This document shows positions 34,992 to 46,274 of a stretch of 64,000 bases of DNA, one piece after another. The translations under genes and the position numbers were made by a program. Source of the DNA: Spisula solida. Lineage: Eukaryota; Mollusca; Bivalvia; Venerida; Mactridae. Every line of letters starts with the position of its first letter. The stretch's first letter is position 1. Under the pieces are notes generated by a model. It saw only the letters and a list, made by a program, of their open reading frames with translations. It was not told the DNA's origin and searched no databases. The stretch is taken from contig OX365947.1 of assembly GCA_947247005.1 (NCBI GenBank), positions 7,111,030 to 7,175,029 on the forward strand, written 5' to 3'.

Positions 34992-36540
34992 ACTCGTGCT
35001 TGTTTGATAAGTTTGTCTGTCTGTATTTCAAATTGTCGTGATTATTTATTTGTGCAGTTTAAATGTTAATCGTGTAACTTCAGGGACATGTAAGTATACA
35101 AGTTGCTACTCAAACGATAAACTCGTGTAAAATATTGGTTCGATTATATATTTTTTAATAATAGAGACACAGCTTGCAGACGTTTCAAGTCTTGTAAACA
35201 TATTCAGACAATGTAGCAATTACTTATTTAGTTATTTTTAACGACTTCTACTAAAAGGTGAACAGTCACAAACTAGTTCAGGGTTCAAACATTCATAATG
35301 AGACAGAACATTTAGAAGAGTGATTTTACGTCGTAATCTTAAACATTTTATGAAGCAGAACTTCCCATAAATATCAAACACAGAGGGTTCGTGAATTGTT
35401 GCTACCAGATCTATATCTACAATGTGTATGAATACATGTTTTATTGTCAGCGTTTGTTCTTTATTTTTGTATTAAATTTAAACAAAATAGAAATTGTCCA
35501 ATTCGGCCGACAATAATTTCACTAAGGCCAGTTGCCCTCCGTCTCGGATCTATTTATATAGACATATCGTTTGTTGTTGGACTTATGTTGTTGATGCTTT
35601 GTTGTAATTGTTAAGGTTGTTTATTTATATGATGTCTTTTTTCCTTTTCTTAACACTGACAGCAATTTTCTTTTAACTTTGACTGTTTCTTGATTCTGCT
35701 TGGAACACTTTTGTGTCTAGTTGTTGACATATTGAAGTTAGGTTAGATTATCATTTCTTTGAATATTTTCACCGGAAGTCTCATTAACATATTTCGGTTT
35801 TAGCAGAAACAGTCTTTTAGAACTGATGCCAGCCTAGCTCAGTTGGTGTTGCTTTTTTGTTGTTGGTGTTGTGTTGTTAGATTTGTAATTGTTGGTGTTG
35901 TAACTGTTTTGATGCGTTAAACTAATTATAAAATGGTATGTTATCAACGAAACAACTTTATTCTAACACCTGCCTTCATGTACACTGCATTAATGATATG
36001 AAACGCGGCTGAAGTCACATGACTTCAAGAGTCCTTGAAAATAAACTTGTTCACGAGCAAAACATTTTCTAACACGTATTTAAACGCCATGTCAACACGT
36101 AACTTTCAGTTTTAATGAGAGTTGATATATAGATCTATATCTTAACATATTTCTGTGGTTAACAACTCAGTCACCCGTGAGCGAATTACCACATAGATTA
36201 TGCGCATAATATATATGATTTAAGCAATTATTAGGCCAAAATAAAATGATAAAGTGTTTCTGGTGACCCTTCCTACCCTATTTGTGAATATTTTATGGTG
36301 TATTTGGTTCGTTGGTTTACAAGTGCATGAAATCAACAACAAAAAGTAATAAAAATTAAAATATTTTCCTTACCTACACTTGTTTTCAGTAAATAACAAG
36401 AACCACAATATTAGATGGTTTTGGCCTTATCACATATTAGTTGGACTTCTTCTATGACAAATAATAGAGAAACTTCCGTCTTAATCGGCGATAATATAGC
36501 AGAAAATCATCACAACATGTTCAGAATTACCTCATTTAAA
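34992..36540. other. no gene; low-complexity patch
   Basis: Near 35829-35910 a tRNA-5'-like string CCTAGCTCAGTTGG runs into GTT/GGTGTTG-rich low complexity, probably a decayed tRNA-derived element. The remainder has no recognised content. Confidence 0.35.
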
Positions 36541-36907
36541 GACTACACAGATTCATACTAAGACCACACCAGTAAGCAAACCAGTGCTCAAGTGCTCAAA
36601 AGGTGGTCTTATTATTGCGTTTGTACTATACTGATGCAATGTGTGCGTTTCATTGGATAGAATCTCGCTGTATGTTGTACTTACAGAAAAACCGAAATGA
36701 CATTCAAGACCGAACGCGTTTGAAGACCTTATTTGTTGTTGTTTGTTTGCGATCGATTAAGGCAAATTGGGCAATGGCCACCGATTTCGAGGAACGAGAG
36801 ACCTGTAAAACTGATGACTTTGAATAAAGAACAAAAATGACTTCACAAGGTTGAACTTATTTAGAAGTTGTCTTATTATTTGGCTAGTCTTCAAAGAGGT
36901 TTTACTG
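36541..36907. mobile_element. MITE, family B relative
   Basis: The right end, in reverse complement, reads CAGTAAAACCTCTTTGAAGA, then TA. The left part has ACTAAGACCACACCAG and GGTGGTCTTATTATTGC. The ends are decayed, but the AAGACCACC vocabulary matches 24929 and 25930. Confidence 0.5.
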
Positions 36908-36909
36908 TA

Positions 36910-38098
36910 CTGAAACTTGCTATAGGATGTTATCTTTTATAGATACTGAAGACATAATATCAAGGAAGTTTTAAAACATTTCAGCATCACTACTTAATTA
37001 TAATCATTTATCATTGACGTAATACTATTTTTACATCAACGAAGGTTACGGTCATTATCCAGGCTTACATTGGGATTTATTTTACTTTATTTTCGTTTGA
37101 AGTCGGTTTAAATTGCGTTTTATATATTTATAGTGTTTTTATTGTAATTAAATATGTTTTGACTTATATAGTAAACATTACCTACACGTACAGGCATATC
37201 AATATTACGTCATATTGTCATGCAGTGGTCGCAAACATGTCATAATTATGTTGACTTGATGTCTGATATGGTATCTTTTCGGCAAGTTAGACTGGATTAT
37301 TGATTGCATTTGTGTTTATTTTTACAATGCACACGAAAAAACATACCGACACTGTTTTTTCTCGAGGACCCAAGTGTCTGTGGACCGTATTATGTTCTGT
37401 CGTAAGTCCTTAGTATTTGTGCTGATTTGTAGTATATTTAATGGTGTCCGTGTTCCATTGCCCCCTCCCCCCCTCCACTAACATCCGGTTGTCTCCAAAA
37501 GACCCATTCTTTTCACCGCACTATCTAGTGCGTAGGCGGAAGAATATAGTTAGACTGTGCCTGCTAAGTGTGCGTAGGCTGTCTTCACTAGGCATTACAT
37601 TGGTATTTTATTTCGAAAAACTAATTCGTTGAAAACGAAAACATTAATATAATAATTATTTGTTTAATCGAAATAAAATGTTGCGTTGAAAAAAATAGTC
37701 ATGATGTCACTTTAACTGTTCCGTATATTTATGAGGTTGGTTTAAAGTATCTAAATAAATCATTTTCTAAATTACTAATAATCTCATTTCGATAACCACG
37801 TAAGCATTACAAGGCAATAAAGATTTCAAAATAGAAATTTTAACGAGATTGAATTACAAAAAATAGTGCAATTTACTGAATTTATTAAATGTTCAATCGT
37901 TTAAAGCATTTTCTGGTTGGATGACTCTCGTAAATATAATACATTATGATGCACACTGTTAATGATTATTTAATTGAAAATTGAACATGGTATTGGACAA
38001 CGAACTTGTAGAAATAAAAATATATACTTCAATCGTACAAACATTGCATCTTTACGAAATGGGAGTGTTCAAAACAGATTTATTTCAATCTGGTGAAA
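36910..38098. other. no gene seen
   Basis: AT-rich. The open frame at 37441-37632 has no supporting family match or splice sites. Confidence 0.4.
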
Positions 38099-38099
38099 A

Positions 38100-38272
38100 T
38101 TATTTAAACTAGACTCTTGTTTAGACTCATAACTTGTTTAGTTGGGCATTGTGTCTTGTATGTCGTTGTGTTTTCTGTGCTCGGCTGATTCAGGTGGACA
38201 TTGTGCCTTGTGTGTTTTTATGTTTTCTGTGCTCGGCTAGTTAACCTGAGCGTGCCTTCCCTGTCTGACCTT
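38100..38272 (+). repeat. interspersed repeat C, copy 2
   Basis: It contains GTTGGGCATTGTGTCTTGTA and two copies of TTTTCTGTGCTCGGCT, so part of the repeat is internally duplicated here relative to the copies at 34785 and 41945. Confidence 0.7.
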
Positions 38273-38559
38273 ATATGATCTTTTTCTATATGTTGCTTTT
38301 TTGGAGAACACTATACTTTTGGCTTCAATTATAGACACTTTTGTTTGTTATCAAACTGAATATTGATATGTGTAATGTTACCATTTCAATACAATTTACA
38401 GTTTTCATGATGCTGCAAACCTTCTGGAACTCACTACATGTCTGAAAGGCAATTTCTGCCAAATAAGTCGTCACGAAACACAGCAATAGTAGTTGTATAA
38501 CTACATATGACCGCGTTATGCGAATGACCAACGCCCAGCATTTAATACGGAAACTAGCT

Positions 38560-38668
38560 TCTCTTCTCTTCTCTCATTCCCTCGTGGCAAAGGATACCAC
38601 AAGCCATGAGGTGTCCGCCGTGATTAAAAGAGTTATAGAACTTGTTAAACAATCGACCTTAAATACAT
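38560..38668 (+). mobile_element. SINE 3' fragment
   Basis: GCTTCTCTTCTCTTCTCTCA, GAGGTGTC and CAATCGACCTTAAATA are the 3' half of the SINE seen whole at 3192 and 23066. The tRNA-like head is absent. Confidence 0.75.
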
Positions 38669-39381
38669 TAGTTTAAAAATCTACAACAGGGGCTAGAGTC
38701 TGTTTACGGTGACCTATGATCAAACAGGTATGGCATCGAGTAAAAATGTCATTGACCGTTTATAGCCCCGCCCACATTTTTGTCCCAAGACCCGTAGTAT
38801 GAATGATATCATATAAAGATCTAAAACACCCATTTGTTCTTAATTCCTGCGGCTTGTGGGAGATTGGTTGTGTCAGGAATCTAGATTAACCAACGGGTCA
38901 CTGTCCTCTCAAAAACATTACTCCTAGTTCCACCCATCGTGTGTTCACCTTTGTCTATATTCGTGTTCATGTATGGTTCATACATCCTTCCTAATCAACT
39001 AACTGGTACATATACACAGTCGCAGGGTGAAGTAACTAAATGTACATGTAGGTAATAACCAAATGCTTGAACAAGTTCTTTGTGACATTTTACCCAAGCT
39101 CATGCACCAGGAACAACCACACACAACACAACAATAAACGACGTATTCAACTCAACTCAACTCAAATTTACATAATGACGTTGTGTGCAGACTTTTGTGG
39201 TTTATGTATGTCTCCACCGTAGACCTCTTGGACAACACACCCGCTCTGGTGGACGTGTATGCTCATTTTGTGCTGAAACCATTAATTATCATGCCTCATA
39301 AAACATGCGTTAAATCAATAGATAGTTAAACACACGTATATCAACATATGTAATGATTTGTTCATTTTTTTATATTTTCAG

Positions 39382-39610
39382 ATTGTGCTTCTAGTTTGAT
39401 TTCCAGAGCTTCACCGACACCAGTTAGACAAACATTAACAACAGCAACAACAGCAACACCACGTGTCTACACCAAACTATGTAGACCAACGGTTTCTCTG
39501 ACAAATTTTCCTATTCTATGAATAGATATAGAGTCTTTCGCTGACTGTACAAGTTTTGCAAATTCAGTAACTTTTGGAAATTTTCGTTTTTGTTCTTGAA
39601 TTCAACGAAA
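39382..39610 (+). other. probable 5' UTR exon portion of the PRR15-like gene
   Basis: A pyrimidine-rich tract ending TATATTTTCAG at 39371-39381 is a good 3' splice site. From 39382 to the ATG at 39611 there is no intervening donor of comparable quality. I infer that the coding exon starts at 39382 with about 230 bases of untranslated leader, and that at least one noncoding exon lies upstream. That exon could not be placed. Confidence 0.45.
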
Positions 39611-40009
39611 ATGTCTTGGTTGAAATTTTGGAGCAAGAAAACGTCGAAAAAGGACGACAAGAGGTCCCGATCAGAAATTCTGAGATCGGAATCATTTAAG
39701 GACGAAGGGACGATAGGAGAAACAGAGAAAGAAAAGAACGCTAGATTACGTCACACGATGTCCATATCTAGATCCGGGCGATTCAAACAGAAGAACAAGC
39801 AGCGAGCGGCCATTTTGGACCAACCCGAGTTTTTCAATGATACCACATCAAGTAGTGACTCTCAGAAAGAAAATTGTGCAAACAGTAATCAGTTATCAAA
39901 TTCTACGAACAGTTCTAATCGAAAAACTCCCCCTAGCACGTGCCGTGACGTCACATCTCGACAACCAATCACGGCACGCCATTATGAAGGACAACAAACA
40001 GTTCTGTGA
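39611..40009 (+). CDS. PRR15-family protein, single coding exon
   Basis: A 132-residue intracellular protein. Residues 1-10 read MSWLKFWSKK, a short aromatic/basic start. Residues 11-50 are highly charged. The conserved block is SISRSGRFKQKNKQRAAIL at residues 51-69. This matches the 'ISRSGRFKEKRKxRAxLL' motif typical of vertebrate proline-rich protein 15 and PRR15-like, which also have one coding exon and are about 100-130 residues long. The tail (75-132) is Ser/Asn-rich and probably disordered. No signal peptide or membrane segment is seen. The start is the ATG at 39611; the frame is open upstream only from non-ATG codons. The protein is proline-poor despite the family name. The molecular role of the family is poorly known, and I assign none. 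The motif match is strong, but it was made by eye. Confidence 0.75.
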   Translation: MSWLKFWSKKTSKKDDKRSRSEILRSESFKDEGTIGETEKEKNARLRHTMSISRSGRFKQKNKQRAAILDQPEFFNDTTSSSDSQKENCANSNQLSNSTNSSNRKTPPSTCRDVTSRQPITARHYEGQQTVL

Positions 40010-40392
40010 CGTAATATAGTACTAAGTGTTCTAAGTGTGCCTTTCAATGGACGCCATTTTTGTTTCAGAAATGACGTCATAAACATTTCATTCTCGTCCA
40101 CGTGTACACAGTGATTACAATAAGGATATTTGGATGTGTTAATATTAATATTACATTCCAGTAAAAGTGTATGTTGGAATTTTTATGTTCGACTTCGGAA
40201 TTTACGTTAATAGTAACTGCTTTTAGCAGCTGGACATTCTGATGACGATTTTAAACAAATGAACTGTGATTTTTTGGCGCTTAAAATTTTGTGATGAACG
40301 TTTGTTTGTGGACAAATGGTAAATACTTGTAAATGTGAAAACTTAATGTTTGAATTATTGCCGTAACTATGTCAAATTCAGTGTTTTTATCA

Positions 40393-40398
40393 AATAAA
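40393..40398 (+). promoter_or_regulatory. candidate poly(A) signal of the PRR15-like gene
   Basis: AATAAA 384 bases after the stop codon. Further AATAAA copies near 40530 and 40573 could be used instead. Confidence 0.4.
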
Positions 40399-40599
40399 TT
40401 ATGTTGTACAATATTGCATACACGATATTGATTCGAAATAAGTGCATATAATTGATTGTAAAACATGTTTTCACTGACTGAGCTCTTCAACGTTTGGTTA
40501 CGGTCGTTTTGTAGTCAACCGTGCGTCCCAAATAAAACGCATTCCATAGTGAACACATGATTGAAGCAAGGCACCAATAAAATGAATATGCTACAAAAT

Positions 40600-41430
40600 A
40601 CTAGTACATCAACACGCGCAATGGTGCTCAAGTTCCCGGACATGTTTTAGTGATACCCCGATGCCACGGACATATGAGAGTAACGTTGTTATGTTGATTG
40701 TGTCACTGTTTGTTACTGTATGCTGATGAGTGTGTATAAATTGTGCCTACATTATTATTATAAATCATTCCGAGCGATTGATTGAAGTGAATGGTCTGAT
40801 AAATACCGGTACGTGATTATGCAATGGATGAACATTGTGCTATGTACGTGTACATGTACGTATACTGGTCAACAGTTGATCCCGTTCCACACAGAGCCTT
40901 CAAACCGTATCTGCTGGGTTCTTCCTAGTTAGACTAAACAATTTCTGGAGTATCTCCCTTTCCACACCCCTATTTTGCACGATGGCCCTTAATGTGTTTT
41001 AAACACATTGAGTCAGTTAAGATGGAATTAGGGAAACATTTTGGTGTGGGGGGGGACTTTTTGTCTTTTTTATTTTGGAGGGGGGAGGGGGTATTAAATT
41101 TTGTTAAACGTGTCGTAAATCAAGTCCTATTTATATTATTCACTGCATTCGTGAAGCACCAAAACGACCAAATGAACGAAATGGCATGCGAGGTTGTTTT
41201 AGTATATAATGTAATGTCTATATAAATGTTTATGTCATCCATGAAATGTAACTTCACCTGTCTCATGATATGCATATTTTAATGTAAACAGGGTCTCAAA
41301 CAAGTTTGTTCTCAAAATTTGAATTCATTTCAAATTTTATTTGAACTATGTACGCAGAAGACACGTTTAATTTCTTACTCAAAAAGTTTCATTTAAAGGC
41401 AGAACGATTAGAACAATGGTAGAACCCTCT
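40600..41430. other. no gene seen
   Basis: A G-rich patch near 41049-41091 (runs of G in TTTGGAGGGGGGAGGGGG) stands out from AT-rich surroundings. No exon recognised. Confidence 0.4.
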
Positions 41431-41439
41431 GGATTTTAA

Positions 41440-41596
41440 CCTAAAAATTTTACAGTCATCTGAAGCCAGAAAATAAACTATTGAAACTTAAACGCTGAGA
41501 ACGAACTTTTTTCAACTTTACCTGTAAATTGTACAGTCTTCTGACGTCAGAATAACCAAATATTGAACATTAAACTTTGGGAACGAACTTTTTTTA
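41440..41596. repeat. two-copy tandem duplication at a TE edge
   Basis: Two units of about 75-80 bp each contain ACAGTC, TCTGA, GTCAGAA and GGGAACGAACTTTTTT-like strings. The second ends AACACCCTGTATA, which resembles a mariner-type terminus (TACAGGGTGTT in reverse). No matching left end was found. Confidence 0.55.
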
Positions 41597-41944
41597 ACAC
41601 CCTGTATACATGTATATATATATATATATTTTTTTACTAATATCTACATATCGTTTTTAAGGAGTTCTATGAGTTTATCAGATTGTTTGTCCGAGTATTT
41701 GTGTAGCAGATATAGTGTATATCCAGAATCTGGGACACTGCACATTCTAGTTATTGTGATAATGTATTTGCTTGTCTATTTTTTGCATGGAAAAATCGTG
41801 TCTTGTAAATAAATGCCCCTCGGCTCCATTTCTACGAATACTAGTACTAGTACGCTTTGCTACAGGTTTAAGAAAGTTCTTAATGTCTTTAAACGAGTAT
41901 TAACCCTAAGTCATCATAGTGATACTTTTTCAGAACAACTAAAG

Positions 41945-42180
41945 CTTTTGAAATGAATTCGAATCAAATGTCGTTCATATCAAACGGATAATAGAAAATT
42001 GGACAGGAAAGGCAGCACTCATCTTAAACAGCCGAGCACAGAAAACACAAAAACAACACAGACCACAATTACATGGCACAATGCCCAACACACAACTGAA
42101 CGAGAAAATTAATTAAATCACTGAAAGTCCAAGTTTCAGCTGTCAAAAGACCTAGTTTCAGCTATAAAAGCTGAATGCCC
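41945..42180 (-). repeat. interspersed repeat C, copy 3
   Basis: Reverse complement of the landmarks at 34785: AGCCGAGCACAGAAAACAC, CACAATGCCCAACACACAAC, TGAAAGTCCAAG. On its left it adds GAACGACATTTG-type sequence, which suggests the repeat is longer than the other two copies show. Confidence 0.75.
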
Positions 42181-42184
42181 TAGT

Positions 42185-44790
42185 TTCAGCTATAACATTC
42201 TAAATCAAGCATTGATGCAGTACTCGGTAGCCGTAAGGTTGTCCGTACTAAAGAAATAGGTAGCTCATCTTAGTGACATTGTCTATCGATGTGAATTACG
42301 ATTGACTAGACCACTAGGCTGTTAAAACAACACCCTGTCCAAAATGAATGGTGCGCCAACAACCCCCACCCAAAAAAACCAACCCTAGAATCAATGTGGT
42401 AAGAAACCAACTAGCGTTGACATGCCCAAATTACGATCACTGGCCCACGTCTGGTTTGTTCTCCAACAAATTGATAATAATTTTAACAATGCCCATGTTT
42501 GGTGAAATAAACTCAAATCAAAGATATCATGTAAGTCTTAAATATGTTTAAAATCAAATTATACATAAATACAAGAAACTTTGAATTGTCCAAAATAATA
42601 AGCACATTTCGTTAACTGAGATATCGGTACATTTTAGAACTCATTTTAATTAAGAGCATGTTAAAAAATAACCTCGGGCGTATGGGGAATTAAATATGTT
42701 TATGATTTTGTTTCAAAGTGGATGTTAAGTTAATGTATTGTTTTACTGATTATATGAAAAGATGAAAAGACATAAATGTCAGCATAGAGATGTTCTGCAA
42801 ACTAACGTTTTTTGTTCATGATTAATTATTAATCATTGTGCTATTTGTACGTGTATATTGCTATGTATATTTTGTACATATATTTGTTTTTAAAAGATCA
42901 TTTCAACAATATGTGTTTGATTATATTCTTATGAATTCTAACCCGATGGGTTGGTTTCGAACCGTCGACCATACAGACTGCGCCACCGACAAAATGTATT
43001 GGTCATTGTCATTACAAACAAGAGGTATAAGGTGGGAAATATTGTATTATCTCTGACAACTTTAACTACTTATCTGCATCGCCGGCTGGCGTTTTATGGT
43101 ATGGACGCCCACAAAAATACAACTTTTAAAGCTGATCATTTTAAGTTCAAACATTCAATTTTCAGCTTGCAAAGTTCAGTGAGAATTTGTATGTATAAAT
43201 GTTGGTTGATTCAAGATTGAACCCATCAATTGCGAAGTATATTAAATATTTGTTTTGAAAGAGGTTTGCTAAAAAATAAACTTCAAACATTGAGCAAGTC
43301 GTTGTGGTACCATTTTATTCCCCAAAAACATGGAGAACATTAACATATCACCTGACACCACTTCAGCTATAGGATGAGATTTGGCAGTATTAAGTTCATA
43401 AAAAATAAGTGCAAATGACATTAATTCGAAGTCTGCAAGCGTTAGTGATCTATCTTAATCTTAATATATTTGAACATAGAACAGTTAAGCTTTAGCTCCT
43501 TAATTGCTTTAAGAAGCATACATTGTCAATATGTGTTTTTCACTCCCGGAAGTCAATCTAAATGTTTGCAAGACGGATCTACCCACCGCATAAAGTCCTG
43601 GCCCATACTGGCATGATAAAAAATCTTGGCTTTATATCAACATAGTGGAGTGTCAATTTAGATCTTTGTAAATGAATTTATTTAATTTGTGGTGAGTTTA
43701 TTGACAAAGTTTGCTGTTTTGTTTGCAAACATACTGTTCAAATATAGACCTGTGTAACGGGATAAGATAGGTATGTTTATACACTCTCGGTGTTTAAATA
43801 CGTTTCAAACCTGGCAGAAACAAATCACGTAATATATGAAATAAATATGTCTCTATATTTAGTGATAAACTCATACTGAACATGGCAAGACCTTGAATTT
43901 ATCTTAGTTGGGAAGTTTAATATTGACATTTTAGTTGTTTGTCATACAATCTAACATGCATTAGAAAATTAGAAGAAGAAAAAACAATGCTCATTTAACA
44001 TTCATAAATCATGATAATTATGAGAATGCGAAGTTTTTTATTTAAAAGTAAATGTCACGATTGTCTGATTTAAACAATGCAATTATGCAGAGGTTAAGGT
44101 TCGCGCTTGTTTTGATATAACATACGGACTGTCATTTCTAAGTCTATGTCAATTACAGATCTTTTTAATACAAAAGATAAACAAATGTTTAGTACTTATT
44201 GCTGCTGACGACATAGGGCTGGTTAATAATGTGTATTTAATTAAACAATATACAATTATGTTATACCATTAGCAGTCTATCAGTGATGGTTGTTTCGTTC
44301 AGGTGACCATTAACACAGTCTTGACTGTAAATCAATATGTTTATGCGATTTTAATAAGAGACTTTGGTCTCGAAAAGGTCTTTAAATCAATGGCTGGATT
44401 ATGTTTATAACAATTAATATTCAATTGATACACATTACTTGTGCTTGTTCACATGTCTCTTATCTACAGTATAGTGTAAGTTCAGGTCAATATTCAAAGA
44501 TAAAACAATTTGTAAGCATGATTATTGAAACCAATGAGCCAATTTCCTAAAAATGTGTCGTAGAAAAGGCTCACCAACTAATTTAATCATGTGTATACGT
44601 ACTTCACATATTCCCTGGAACTATATATATACGCTGAACATTATAGCAAGAGAGTTTAAACAGTATCATTAATTTTACTACATACGCCACCGCAGGTAAT
44701 TGTAACATTGAAAAGTAATAAAAACACATTTATACATCGTTTTTCTTATGTAAAAAAGAAATTCTTTTTCAATGATACATTTACCTGTGT
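42185..44790. other. no gene; one tRNA-like scrap
   Basis: Near 42945-42990 the minus strand reads GTGGCGCAGTCTGTATGG then GGTTCGAAACC, a recognisable A-box/B-box pair with shortened spacing. This is probably a SINE head remnant. The rest of this 2.6 kb has no recognised content. Confidence 0.4.
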
Positions 44791-44794
44791 GTGT

Positions 44795-44872
44795 CACTAT
44801 CGGCGATTAGAACCCTTAACTTCCCGTTGCCAAGGCAGACACTGTAACGAGTAGACGAGCTAGCAGATTGGT
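44795..44872 (-). mobile_element. tRNA-derived SINE head remnant
   Basis: The minus strand shows AGCTCGTCTACTCGTTACAG, a CAGTGTCTGCC string, and GGGTTCTAATCGC as a B-box-like end. The spacing suits a tRNA-related head. No full body was recognised. Confidence 0.45.
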
Positions 44873-45134
44873 TCTAGCCGTCAGAACTGCCTGTACATAC
44901 CCACACCAAATCTACAAGTAACCCCAAATCTGATAGCAGTAGTGGGTTTACGACAACAGTTAACCTTTCTGATGAGGCCAGGAGAAGAAGAGGGGTAATA
45001 TGTATTCATTTTCCACGACGAGGACGGGGTCGTATTCGGCAACCTTTACAGTCATGGCACACACGTACTTTCATCCTACACTCTAAACTATTGAATGTAT
45101 AGAATAAAAAATAATTTAATTTTATTTTATTTAT

Positions 45135-45225
45135 TTAAGGTCGATTGTGAAACAGGTTTTTCCAACTTATATTAATCACTCTCGATACCTCATTCCTGAT
45201 GTTATCCATCGCCATGAGGGTATGC
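45135..45225 (-). mobile_element. SINE 3' fragment
   Basis: AGGTCGATTGTGAAACAGG and CACTCTCGATACCTCATTC then GATGTTATCCATCG are the reverse of the 3' part of the SINE at 3192. The copy is cut before the tRNA-like head. Confidence 0.8.
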
Positions 45226-45937
45226 ATGTACAAAAATAGAAACAGACACGATTCAGGAAGTGAAAGTTAGTGACGTTTGATGACGGTGGCACACATAAAA
45301 AATTATATATATGACATGGTGTATATCACACACCTGATAATCTATATAGAAATCCATATACACTGATTGCTCGATTATGAAACGCCTGATCTACATCTAC
45401 CTGGTTACGTGGCTGATTTTTCCCCTCACGTTTAATTTATTTTGAAATATTATAGAATGGATGACACAACTTTCCGTCCAATCGATTGGCGGATGCTGTG
45501 AAACTGAACAAATGGGTTACTTGATTGACTATAAGTTAACTGGTTACCGATTATTTCAAACCGAAAAGGTCCGTATAGATAAGTTGGAGTGACAGGGGTT
45601 ATAATCTAGGGATGCATTTGGTATTGCATAAATTGTTAACTGTCTTTGCAATTGCACTTTCGTCGGTTATACACACAGGTAACTGTATCATTAATAAAGA
45701 GTAAACAAAACAAAAAAACATTTTTTATAAAATTTATAATATCTAAGATAACATAAATTTTATAAAAGAAGTTTTTTACTCTTTAACGAGAATCATGGAG
45801 GATGTGGTTCAGCTTGGAAGTTTGTAACTTGTTGACATGATAATATAGAAACATACACTAATAACGGAAATCCAAAATTTCTATATGCATGCATGTACAT
45901 GTATCTTCACGTGTTTTACAGACGATATTTAGTTTAA

Positions 45938-46269
45938 AGGGGCATGCCCAGACATTGGAGTGTCATGATTTGCATGCACCAAAGTTGCGTTTATCATTTG
46001 TAAAATCAACTATTACCGAAAAGTCAAAGAAGATTTTGACTTAAAAAATTACTCTATAACGCGCGCTTCGATATTTTGTATATCGATTTGAATAAAAGGC
46101 TGTCAGCCTTTTATTGACGACAAGGATAGTTAATTATTCTTGAAATATATTTTTTTAAACCAGCGGGATATTTCGTAACTTTTTACAAGGTTATCATTAT
46201 TTGACTTAGGTATTAAAATAAACCAATTTGATTGCTATTCGAGACACTTCAGTTCCAGGACATGCCCCT
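45938..46269. mobile_element. TTAA-flanked MITE
   Basis: The left end AGGGGCATGCCC and the right end (reverse complement) AGGGGCATGTCC are preceded and followed by TTAA (45934-45937, 46270-46273). The 332-bp interior includes the perfect hairpin AAAGGCTG/CAGCCTTT. TTAA duplication is typical of piggyBac-like elements, but the termini do not start CCC, so the superfamily is left open. Confidence 0.75.
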
Positions 46270-46274
46270 TTAAG

